Shown here piece after piece: positions 42,455 through 49,904 of a stretch of 64,000 bases of DNA. Each line of letters opens with the position of its first letter. Within the stretch, counting starts at the first letter, position 1. The notes beneath the pieces are model-generated. The model was not told the DNA's origin and searched no databases. It worked only from the letters and a program-made list of their open reading frames with translations. Position numbers and translations under genes: made by a program. The DNA is taken from contig NZ_CP114040.1 in the NCBI RefSeq assembly GCF_026965555.1, positions 11,052,001-11,116,000 on the forward strand. Reading direction: 5' to 3'. Origin of the DNA: Nannocystis punicea (GTDB lineage Bacteria; Myxococcota_A; Polyangia; Nannocystales; Nannocystaceae).

Positions 42455-44761
42455 ATGACCTCGACTGGCAAACGGCGCTCTGCGCCAACGCTCATCGCCC
42501 TCGGCGTCGCCGGCATCGCCGCCGGTGTGCTCGGCGCGTGCAAGGACGGCGGCGTCGACGGTGACGGCGACAGCTGCGTCTCGACCCGCGAGTACTTCGC
42601 CAACGAGGCGTGGCCCAAGGTGTTCGGCAAGACCTGCATCACCTGTCACGGGCCGGCCGGCATCGCCGAGGAGCAGGGGGCCGAGTTCCGCCTGCTGCCG
42701 GCCTCCTACCCCGGCTTCCTCGACGCCAACCTCGCCTCGGTGAGCGAGAACGCCTCGGTCAGCTACGACGACCTCTCGGCGCTGCTCGCCAAGCCCACCG
42801 CCAAGACCAAGCACGGCGGCGGCGAGGTGATCAAGGCCGGCAGCGAGGAGTACCGGATCCTCGAGACCCTGCTGGCGCAGCTGAAGGCCCCGCGCGAGTG
42901 CCCCGACAGCGACGGCGCCGACCTCGAGGCGGTCGAGCTGATGGGCCCCGAGGAGACCCTGCGCAAGGCCACGCTGCACCTCGCGGGCCGCCTGCCGACC
43001 GGCGAGGAGCTCAAGGAGGCCGCCGCCGGCGAAGAGGCGCTGGCCGAGGCGATCCGCGGCGTGCTCGAGGAGGACGGCTTCTACGACCGCCTCGGCGACA
43101 TCTTCAACGACCTCCTGCTGACCGACCGCTACCTCGTGTACACCGGCTTCGCGGTCAACATCCTCAACTCGGAGGACTTCCCGAACGCCGGCGCGTGGTG
43201 GGAGGGCCTCGAGGGCCAGGACGAGCTGCGCGAGCAGGTCAACCGGGCCGCCGCGCGCGAGCCGATCGACCTCATCAACTACATCGTCCGCAACGACCGG
43301 CCCTTCACCGAGATCCTCACCGCCGACTACACGGTGCTGAACCCGTTCTCGGCCCAGCTGTACAACCTCGAGCTCGGCTTCGCGGACCCGACCGATCCGC
43401 GCGAGTTCAAGGAGGCCAAGCTGTTCACCGTGCGCGGCGGCAAGAAGACCCTGCCGCACGCCGGCGTGCTCAGCTCGCCGATGTTCCTGAACCGCTTCCC
43501 GACCACGCCGACCAACCGCAACCGCCACCGCGCGCGGATGACCTACAAGCTGTTCCTCGCCACCGACGTGCTGCGGATCGGCGAGCGGCCGATCGACCCG
43601 TCGCTGTCGGAGGCGTACTCGAACCCGACGCGCGACGACAAGCAGTGCAACTTCTGCCACCAGCTCATCGACCCGGTGGCCGGCGCCTTCCAGAACTACG
43701 ACGACTACGACATGGAGGTCCTGACCACGCGCGAGTGGTTCCCGGAGATGTTCGCGCCCGGCTTCGACGGCGAGGACATCCCGAAGTCCGACTTCCCCAA
43801 ATCGCTCGAGTGGCTGGCCGCGCGGCTCGTCAAGGACCCGCGGTTCGTCATCTCCACCGTCCACACCGTCTTCCGCGCGCTGACCGGGACCGAGCCGCTG
43901 CTGTTCCCGGCCGACGCCGAGGACCCGCTGTACAGCGCCAAGCTCAACGCCTGGGAGGCCCAGGACGCCCTGTTCCGCCAGATCGGCGAGGACTTCGTGG
44001 CCGACGACTACAACCTCAAGGCGGTGATCGTCGGCGTGGTGATGAGCCCGTACTTCCGCGGCCTCTCGCTCGACAAGGTCGAGCTGTCCGAGGCCGAGAG
44101 CGAGGAGCTCGGGGTCGTCGGTCACGGCCGGCTGTCGACGCCCGAGCTGCTGGCGAACAAGCTCGAGGCGACCACCGGGATCCGGTGGATCCGCGGCTGG
44201 GACCTGAACGACTGGCTGACCACCGACTACCGGATCCTCTACGGCGGCATCGACTCCGACAGCATCACCCAGCGCCTCTCGCACATGAACGGCATCATGG
44301 GCGCGGTCGCCGGGCGCATGGCCAACGAGGTCGCCTGCGCCGTCACTGCCTACGACTTTTCGCGCGCGGCCGACAAGCGCAAGCTGTTCCCCGAGGTCAC
44401 GCTCGACACCGTCCCGCTGAGCGAGAACGGCGCCGAGGTGCCCGACAACATCGGCGCCATCAAGAACAACATCGTCCACCTGTACCAGCGGGTGCTCGGC
44501 GAGGAGCTCGCGGTCGACGACCCCGAGGTCGATCGCGCCTACGGCCTGTTCCTCGACACCTGGAAGGACGGCGCTGCCAACGTCGCCAGCGGGGCCGAGA
44601 ACGAGTGGCTGAGCTGGTGGTGCCAGGCCCGCGTCGACCCCAACACCAACGTCGACCTGCCCGAGGCCGAGAAGATCGAGACCGACAAGAACTACACGAT
44701 CCGCGCGTGGATGGCGGTGATGACGTACATGCTGTCGGACTACAAGTTCCTCTACGAGTAA
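42455..44761 (+). CDS. Cytochrome c-like lipoprotein with DUF1592/DUF1588-type domains
   Basis: Predicted lipoprotein (768 aa), lipobox GVLGAC (Cys29). A heme-c site CITCH lies at about 61-65. The C-terminal half contains CNFCH (about 397-401), as in the planctomycete-type PSD/DUF1592-DUF1588 proteins, and FRALTGTEPLL and AVIVGVVMSPYF segments typical of that group. GGAGG precedes the ATG. The next gene (26-bp gap) encodes a DUF1501 protein. Such pairs occur widely in Planctomycetes and Myxococcota with unknown activity. Here the first heme site suggests a redox role. Confidence 0.8.
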   Translation: MTSTGKRRSAPTLIALGVAGIAAGVLGACKDGGVDGDGDSCVSTREYFANEAWPKVFGKTCITCHGPAGIAEEQGAEFRLLPASYPGFLDANLASVSENASVSYDDLSALLAKPTAKTKHGGGEVIKAGSEEYRILETLLAQLKAPRECPDSDGADLEAVELMGPEETLRKATLHLAGRLPTGEELKEAAAGEEALAEAIRGVLEEDGFYDRLGDIFNDLLLTDRYLVYTGFAVNILNSEDFPNAGAWWEGLEGQDELREQVNRAAAREPIDLINYIVRNDRPFTEILTADYTVLNPFSAQLYNLELGFADPTDPREFKEAKLFTVRGGKKTLPHAGVLSSPMFLNRFPTTPTNRNRHRARMTYKLFLATDVLRIGERPIDPSLSEAYSNPTRDDKQCNFCHQLIDPVAGAFQNYDDYDMEVLTTREWFPEMFAPGFDGEDIPKSDFPKSLEWLAARLVKDPRFVISTVHTVFRALTGTEPLLFPADAEDPLYSAKLNAWEAQDALFRQIGEDFVADDYNLKAVIVGVVMSPYFRGLSLDKVELSEAESEELGVVGHGRLSTPELLANKLEATTGIRWIRGWDLNDWLTTDYRILYGGIDSDSITQRLSHMNGIMGAVAGRMANEVACAVTAYDFSRAADKRKLFPEVTLDTVPLSENGAEVPDNIGAIKNNIVHLYQRVLGEELAVDDPEVDRAYGLFLDTWKDGAANVASGAENEWLSWWCQARVDPNTNVDLPEAEKIETDKNYTIRAWMAVMTYMLSDYKFLYE

Positions 44762-44786
44762 CGACGACGACGAAGGATAAGCCACC

Positions 44787-46106
44787 ATGGATCGCCGCAA
44801 CTTCTTGAAGATCGCCGCCATGTCCGGGCTCGCCGTCGCCGCGCCGCTGGGGGTGCGCCGCGCCCTCGCCGACGCCGAGCCGTACGAGGGGCCGTACTTC
44901 GTGCTCATCAGCGCCTCGGGCGGCTGGGACCCGGTGTACCTGTGCGACCCGAAGGAGCAGGGCCCGCTGAACCGCCTGTACTCCGCCGCGGCCACGCAGG
45001 GCAACATCAGCTACGCGCCGATCGGCCTCGACCCGGTCGCGCTCGGCCTCGAGGAGGCCGCGGCCGCGTACCTGATGTCGAACACCGACTTCTTCACCAA
45101 GTACGCCAGCCAGCTGCTCGTGCTCAACGGCGTCGACATGGCGACCAACAACCACGACGCCGGCGCGCGGGCGACGTGGAGCGGCCGCCTGCCGGAGGGC
45201 TTCCCGTCGTTCGGCGCGCTGGTGGCGGCCGCGCGGGCGCCCGAGAGCACGTTCGCGTACGTCAGCGCCGGGGGCTTCGACGCCACCGAGGGCCTCGTCC
45301 CGCTGACGCGGATCAGCAGCGTCGACGCGGTCAAGAAGATCGCCAACCCCAACCTCACCGACCCGAACAACGCCGAGACCGACAAGTTCCACTCCGACAA
45401 GACGATGGAGCGGATCCGCAAGGCCCAGACCGAGCGGCTCGAGGCGCAGATGGCCGCGGCTCGCCTGCCCCGCGCGAAGGCGGCGATGAACGAGCTGTTC
45501 CTGTCGCGCGGCGGCGAGAAGCTGCTCAAGGGCCTCACGCTGCCGGCCGAACCGGCGACCCTGCCCGGCTACCAGCTCGGCGACCTGCAGGGCTTCATGC
45601 AGCAGAGCCAGTTCACGGTCGCGGCCTTCAAGGCCAAGATGGCCGTGGCCGCCAACCTCAACCTCGGCGGCTTCGACACCCACGGCAACCACGACCGCGA
45701 CCACGTGCTGCAGCTGGCCAAGCTGCTCGCCGGCGTCGACTTCTTCATGCAGGAGGCCGAGGCGGCCGGCATCGCCGACAAGCTGACGGTGCTCATCGGC
45801 TCCGACTTCGCCCGCGGCCCCGGCTACAACGGCGACAACGAGTACGCCGGCAAGGACCACTGGTCGGTCACCAGCGTGATGATGATGGGCAAGGGCATCA
45901 AGGGGAACCGCGTGGTCGGGGCCACCGACGCCGAGCAGTACGGCGCCCTCGTCGACCCGTCGAGCCTGGCCGTCGGCAAGGGCAAGAAGCTCACGCCCGA
46001 GAGCGTCCACCTCGCCCTGCGCAAGCTGGCCGGCATCGACACCGCCGACGTCACGGCTCGCTTCCCGCTGGCCGGCGAGGACATGCCCAAGCTGCTGGCC
46101 GGCTGA
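44787..46106 (+). CDS. DUF1501-family exported protein (Tat signal)
   Basis: Protein of 439 aa with a twin-arginine-type signal (MDRRNFLKIAAMSGLAVAAP), exported folded. DUF1501 belongs to an alkaline-phosphatase-like fold (sulfatase-type). Segments include LISASGGWDPVYLCDP, GGFDTHGNHDRDHVLQL, a metal-ligand-like GSDFARGP and KDHWSVTSVMMMGKGI. Its usual partner types lie just upstream, so a joint role in an extracytoplasmic process is likely. AAGGATAAGCC precedes the ATG. Confidence 0.85.
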   Translation: MDRRNFLKIAAMSGLAVAAPLGVRRALADAEPYEGPYFVLISASGGWDPVYLCDPKEQGPLNRLYSAAATQGNISYAPIGLDPVALGLEEAAAAYLMSNTDFFTKYASQLLVLNGVDMATNNHDAGARATWSGRLPEGFPSFGALVAAARAPESTFAYVSAGGFDATEGLVPLTRISSVDAVKKIANPNLTDPNNAETDKFHSDKTMERIRKAQTERLEAQMAAARLPRAKAAMNELFLSRGGEKLLKGLTLPAEPATLPGYQLGDLQGFMQQSQFTVAAFKAKMAVAANLNLGGFDTHGNHDRDHVLQLAKLLAGVDFFMQEAEAAGIADKLTVLIGSDFARGPGYNGDNEYAGKDHWSVTSVMMMGKGIKGNRVVGATDAEQYGALVDPSSLAVGKGKKLTPESVHLALRKLAGIDTADVTARFPLAGEDMPKLLAG

Positions 46107-46184
46107 GCCCGTTCACTGCAACCTCTGCTCCGCCCTCGCGCCCGCGCGGCGCGAGGGCGTTCGCGTGTTCGCCGCGACCGTCGG

Positions 46185-46471
46185 ACATGTCCCGAAGACC
46201 GCGTGAGTCGACGCGCACGCGAGCGGTCGTTCGCGCGGCTCGATCGACGGCGAGCTCCCCGCTCCACATGTCCCGAAGACCATGTGCGACGACGCGCGCG
46301 GACGAGCCCGCTGGCCGCCTCGGCGTCGATCGACATGTCCAAAAGAACATGTGCGACGACGCGCGCGGCCGTGCTCACCTGGCCCGTTGTCGCCTCGCCG
46401 ACGGGGCCTTCGGGCGCCCGCACCGCCGGTCTTTTGAACCATGTCCAAAAGAACATGTGCGCCTACGCGCC
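46185..46471. repeat. Array of ACATGTCC-type repeats upstream of kinase
   Basis: Four units start CATGTCC at 46186, 46267, 46334 and 46440, with spacing 81, 67 and 106 bp; a fifth, CTGTCCCGAAGACATTG, is at 46605. Consensus ACATGTCCMRAAGAMCATGTGCGACGACGCGC. The pairs of ACATGT form small inverted repeats. The spacers are unlike each other in sequence and too variable for a CRISPR. This fills the gap before the kinase gene. Confidence 0.7.
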
Positions 46472-46662
46472 ACGTAGCGGCCCGCGGGCCCGCGCGCACG
46501 TTCGCGCGCCGCCCCGCACACTTGTGCACAGGCGCTGTGGATCTCCGCGAACTCGTTTGTGGATCGCCCGGCTCCTTGCACTCGCTTCGCGAGCGTCGAT
46601 CGATCTGTCCCGAAGACATTGCCGCCTCCGACGAGAGGTGGTTACTCTTGCTCACCCCCCGA

Positions 46663-47649
46663 ATGATTGAACCCAAGCGAGCTCGCGAACCCGACGCGCC
46701 GCGCGCCTTGTGTAGCCGCCGCCCGTCCGCCGACCTCACCGGCCGCGTTTTAGGCGGCCGATACAAGCTGCTCCGCCGACTCGGTCACGGCGGCAGCGGC
46801 GCCACCATCTACGAGGCCGAACACGTCGAGCTGCGATGGCGCGTCGCCGTCAAGGTCCTCGACCCCGGCCTGTCCGACGCCGACACCGTCGCGCGTTTCA
46901 CCCACGAGGCGCGCGCAGCCGCGGCGCTGAACAGCGAGCACATCATCGACATCATCGAGCTCGTACGCGACGACAGCGAGCTCGTCTACATGGTGATGGA
47001 GTGCCTCGACGGCGAGGACCTCGCCGCCACTCTGGCGCACGACGGGCCGCTCGACTGGCGGCGCGTGCTGTCGATCGGCACCCAGGTGTGCGAGGCGCTG
47101 GTGGCGGCCCACGCTCGCGGCGTGGTCCACTGCGACATCAAGCCCGGCAACTGCTTCCGCATCACCCGCGGCGGCACCGCCGACTTCATCAAGGTGCTCG
47201 ACTTCGGCGTGTCCAGCTTCGGCGGACGCGCCGCGGCCGCTCGTGACAGTGACGGCCGCCCGAGGTCGGGGCCCGTCATCGGCACGCCCGGCTACATGCC
47301 GCAGGAGCAGCTGCGCGGCGGTCCGTACGACCACCGCGTCGACATCTTCGCCCTCGGCGTGCTGATGTTCCGCCTGCTCACCGACAAGATGCCGTACTCG
47401 GGCGGCAGCCTGTTCGTCCCGCGCCGCCCGGCGAGCGGCCCCATCGCCCTCCGCCGCGCCGCGCCGGCCGTGGAGATCCCCGACGCCTTCGAGGCGGTGA
47501 TCCTCAAGTCCGTCGCCAGCGACCCCGCCGAGCGCTACCAGAGCGCGACCGAGCTGCTCGCCGCGCTGCTCGCAGTCGCCGCCGTCTCGCCCGCCCCGCG
47601 CCTCGCCCGCGACCCGATCGCCTGGGGCGAGCAGCCGTCGGCGGCGTGA
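46663..47649 (+). CDS. Ser/Thr protein kinase (non-RD, HCD)
   Basis: Eukaryote-like kinase (328 aa from ATG 46663; a TTG at 46648 is another choice). Gly-rich loop LGHGGSGATIYE (about 35-46), AVKVL with the ATP-binding Lys, HCDIKPGNCF (catalytic loop with Cys in place of the usual Arg), and DFG in VLDFGVSS. HCD makes it a non-RD kinase, so activation-loop control may differ. The C-terminus ends without a transmembrane helix. Repeat arrays flank the gene on both sides. Substrate unknown. Confidence 0.88.
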   Translation: MIEPKRAREPDAPRALCSRRPSADLTGRVLGGRYKLLRRLGHGGSGATIYEAEHVELRWRVAVKVLDPGLSDADTVARFTHEARAAAALNSEHIIDIIELVRDDSELVYMVMECLDGEDLAATLAHDGPLDWRRVLSIGTQVCEALVAAHARGVVHCDIKPGNCFRITRGGTADFIKVLDFGVSSFGGRAAAARDSDGRPRSGPVIGTPGYMPQEQLRGGPYDHRVDIFALGVLMFRLLTDKMPYSGGSLFVPRRPASGPIALRRAAPAVEIPDAFEAVILKSVASDPAERYQSATELLAALLAVAAVSPAPRLARDPIAWGEQPSAA

Positions 47650-47665
47650 GCCGCCCCGCGCCTGG

Positions 47666-47769
47666 GAGAGCCTGTCCGTTCGGACAGGCTCTCGCTTTGG
47701 GTGACGATGGCATGCCCCTTCGGACATGCCCTCTCGCTCAGGAATTTCAGCATGTCCCTTCGGACATGC
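47666..47769. repeat. Three TGTCC/GGACA hairpins at exact 40-bp spacing
   Basis: Hairpin 1 (47666-47693) has 13-bp perfect arms GAGAGCCTGTCCG/CGGACAGGCTCTC and may terminate the kinase mRNA. Hairpin 2 (47709-47730) is GGCATGCCCCTTCGGACATGCC with one mismatch. Hairpin 3 (47750-47769) is GCATGTCC-CTTC-GGACATGC. The cores CxTGyCC begin at 47671, 47711 and 47751. They lie between the convergent kinase and VOC genes. Confidence 0.75.
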
Positions 47770-47772
47770 GGC

Positions 47773-48183
47773 TCACGTCGGGCTCGACAGCTCGTCGTAG
47801 CCCCGGCCCTTGAATTGAAGGATGCACAGGCCGTGGCCCCACGGATCGGCGAGCAGCACGATCCGCCCCCACACGGCCTCGCGGATCGGGCTCTCGACCG
47901 TGGCGCCCGCGGCCTGCGCCCGCGCGAGCGCCGGCTCGAGCTCCTCGACCACGACGTCGAGGTGCACGGGGGTCCAGTGGCGGCCGTAGTCGCGCGGCGA
48001 CGCGGCGACCTCGGAGGCCGGCGTGCCGGCTGGCTTTTCCAGCAGGTACAACGGGACACCCGCGCCGAGCAGCTCGACGGCCCCGCCGAACCGGCGGCCG
48101 ACGGTGAAGCCGAACGCGCCCACGTAGAACGCCTCGGCGGCGGAGACATCAGGGACATCGATGTTGACGAGCAAGCTGGGCAT
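47773..48183 (-). CDS. VOC-family (glyoxalase/dioxygenase-like) protein
   Basis: Vicinal-oxygen-chelate fold protein (136 aa), typical start MPSLLVNIDVPDVSAAEAFYVGAFGF and repeat VHLDVVVEELEPALARAQAAG. The second half has ADPWGHGLCILQF. The GHGL motif and Glu usually bind the metal. Substrate unknown. Its ATG is 7 bp from the stop of the PD-(D/E)XK gene, so it may share an operon with the ATPase pair; it may also be unrelated to it. Confidence 0.8.
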   Translation of the reverse strand: MPSLLVNIDVPDVSAAEAFYVGAFGFTVGRRFGGAVELLGAGVPLYLLEKPAGTPASEVAASPRDYGRHWTPVHLDVVVEELEPALARAQAAGATVESPIREAVWGRIVLLADPWGHGLCILQFKGRGYDELSSPT

Positions 48184-48190
48184 GAGGGCC

Positions 48191-48718
48191 TCATTCCTCC
48201 TGGGCTACGCCGCTCACGTGCAAGCCCGGCAGCGGCCGCTCTTCGCGGCTGAGCACGATGACGTGGGGTCTGAACCAGTGCAAGCGTCGCTTGATGGCTT
48301 CGGCCAGCATGGTGCGATCCGCTGGCCGCGTCTGTGGATCCTCCTCAAGCCAGAGCACTACGTTGCACTTCTTCTTGATCGCGAAGAGTTGACCGAGCAA
48401 CGAACGAAGCGGGGCGGTATCGAGCCCGCGATCCATCGCCCAGACCAGCCCCGCGATCGTGTCGCGAACCTTGTTGGCGACCTCGTCGGCGAGTGCCCCG
48501 CTCATGAGCCGTCGCTTGTTCTCGATCCGATAGTCACGGAAGTTCTTCACCTCGATAAAATATGGATCCGATCCGAACAGGCCGATGAAGTCGACGGCCG
48601 CCGTGGTCGCGTGCATCCCGAGGCCGCCCGTGTAGCAGGCATGCCTGTCCCACTGCTCCATCAACTGCCACGGTTCACCGAACCGGAACCGCAGCCGGGA
48701 CTCGACTATCTCGAACAT
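48191..48718 (-). CDS. PD-(D/E)XK nuclease-like protein of the ATPase pair
   Basis: Small protein (175 aa). Asp43 in AAVDFIGLFG followed by Glu56-Val-Lys58 in FIEVKNF fits a PD-(D/E)XK-type nuclease core (D-x12-ExK). The N-terminal region MFEIVESRLRFRFGEP is acidic/aromatic; the C-terminal helices are charged. The ATG lies one base after the ATPase stop, with GGGAGG 4-9 bases before it, so translation is coupled. G+C content is about 55% in the lines I counted. Family unknown; a restriction- or effector-type nuclease is my best reading. Confidence 0.6.
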   Translation of the reverse strand: MFEIVESRLRFRFGEPWQLMEQWDRHACYTGGLGMHATTAAVDFIGLFGSDPYFIEVKNFRDYRIENKRRLMSGALADEVANKVRDTIAGLVWAMDRGLDTAPLRSLLGQLFAIKKKCNVVLWLEEDPQTRPADRTMLAEAIKRRLHWFRPHVIVLSREERPLPGLHVSGVAQEE

Positions 48719-48719
48719 C

Positions 48720-49730
48720 TCAGCCTCCCTGGCTGTGATCGAACAGCTCGCGCTCGAAGTCGTAGTGGCGAGCAAACTCTTCGACGATCGGGTTGCTCGG
48801 CAGGTCGGCGAGCGTGTCGCCTCGAGACACGGTAACCGGCCCATCCGGCTCGCTACGCGCGAGCCCAAAGAATCGCACGGTGCCGGGCGGCACCTTGTCG
48901 TACTCGGCGAGCAACGACAACCGATGAGACAGCAGGTAGTCGTGGGTCGCCAAGACGATCTGCACGCCATGCCTCGCCAGCTCGATCAAGACGTCGACGA
49001 CCTGGGTGATGAGCCGTGGGTTGAGATTGGTCTCCGGCTCGTCCCAGAACAGGACGCCTCCAGGCGCGATCCCTCCGTTCGCCACCAATCGAGCGATAGT
49101 GGCGATCTTCCTCAACCCCTCGGCGACGAGATGCGCCTCGACCCTGTCTCCGTTCGTCGGCTGAACATAGAAGCGGTTGCCCTCGAGGAGGACCTTGCCG
49201 CCGATGATCGCCTCGAGCCTCTGTAATAGAGGAGCAATCTGCTCGGCTCGCTCCCCGCGCAAGACGTTGGCGTTGAGGGCCACGCAGAGGTCGAAGAAGG
49301 TCTCGTCGAAGGACAGCTCGCGGCTCTGGTACGCGGCGATGAAGCCCTCGTACATCGAGAGCACCTCGCGGGAGGGAACATAGAGCGCAGGCAACCAACG
49401 TCCAGGCTCGCCAAGGACCGAAGTCAGTTGCCCGCCCTGGTGAACCATGAAAAGGCGGCCCTTCCCTTCAACCCGCCAGCCCACCCGTGCTTCCGTCTTG
49501 CCCCGCCGGACGAGTCGCGAAACGTCCCCCTTCTCCGGCAGAAACACCTGAGTCATCTTGCGAGACTGCGCGCTCTTCTTCTCGTCGCCGATCAACGCGT
49601 ACATCGCCTTCATCGCGTGAGACTTGCCCGTCCCGTTGGTACCGATCAACACGTTGATCCCCGGGCACAACTCCACACGGGCATCGGCGAAGACCGTGAA
49701 GTTCTGGAACGTGACGACTTCGAGCGTCAT
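48720..49730 (-). CDS. AAA/ABC-type ATPase of a putative two-gene defence module
   Basis: SMC/RecF-like AAA ATPase (336 aa). It begins MTLEVVTFQNFTVFADARVEL, as in RecF/AAA_15/AAA_21 proteins. Walker A GTNGTGKS is at 30-37. A signature-like VAEGLRKIATIARLV lies at about 202-216, Walker B VLFWDEPETNLNP at about 226-238 (Asp230, Glu231), and a His switch ATHD at 261-264. No TOPRIM or DUF4435-type end follows; the last 80 residues are short. ATG 49730 is chosen over a long upstream ORF because it restores the family start. The downstream gene is coupled. G+C is much lower than the flanks. Confidence 0.8.
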   Translation of the reverse strand: MTLEVVTFQNFTVFADARVELCPGINVLIGTNGTGKSHAMKAMYALIGDEKKSAQSRKMTQVFLPEKGDVSRLVRRGKTEARVGWRVEGKGRLFMVHQGGQLTSVLGEPGRWLPALYVPSREVLSMYEGFIAAYQSRELSFDETFFDLCVALNANVLRGERAEQIAPLLQRLEAIIGGKVLLEGNRFYVQPTNGDRVEAHLVAEGLRKIATIARLVANGGIAPGGVLFWDEPETNLNPRLITQVVDVLIELARHGVQIVLATHDYLLSHRLSLLAEYDKVPPGTVRFFGLARSEPDGPVTVSRGDTLADLPSNPIVEEFARHYDFERELFDHSQGG

Positions 49731-49904
49731 GCCGCCAGGAACATACACCAGGTCGGTGGCATGTGCATGCCGAGCGCCCGCACCTCCCCCGCAGAGAGCA
49801 TGACAGTGTGGGCACTCTGTTCTACGCAAATCGCTACTCCACCCGCAGGCACCTCGCTTGCGGCGAAACCACGAAGCCCCCAGTCGCAAAAATATTGCTC
49901 GTGT

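Noticed and set aside
36589..42488. Two long minus-strand frames across the spermidine-synthase-like and histidine-kinase genes
   Set aside because: Both are antisense shadows of well-supported plus-strand genes.
46185..46471. Possible CRISPR array
   Set aside because: Unit spacing is 67-106 bp, copies are imperfect, and no cas genes are present.
46441..46662. Extension of the kinase to an upstream ATG
   Set aside because: It would run through the repeat array and add an Arg/Pro/Cys-rich sequence unlike any kinase. ATG 46663 starts the conserved part.
49731..49889. N-terminal extension of the AAA ATPase
   Set aside because: The additional residues are Arg/Cys-rich without family similarity; ATG 49730 starts the conserved ATPase fold.
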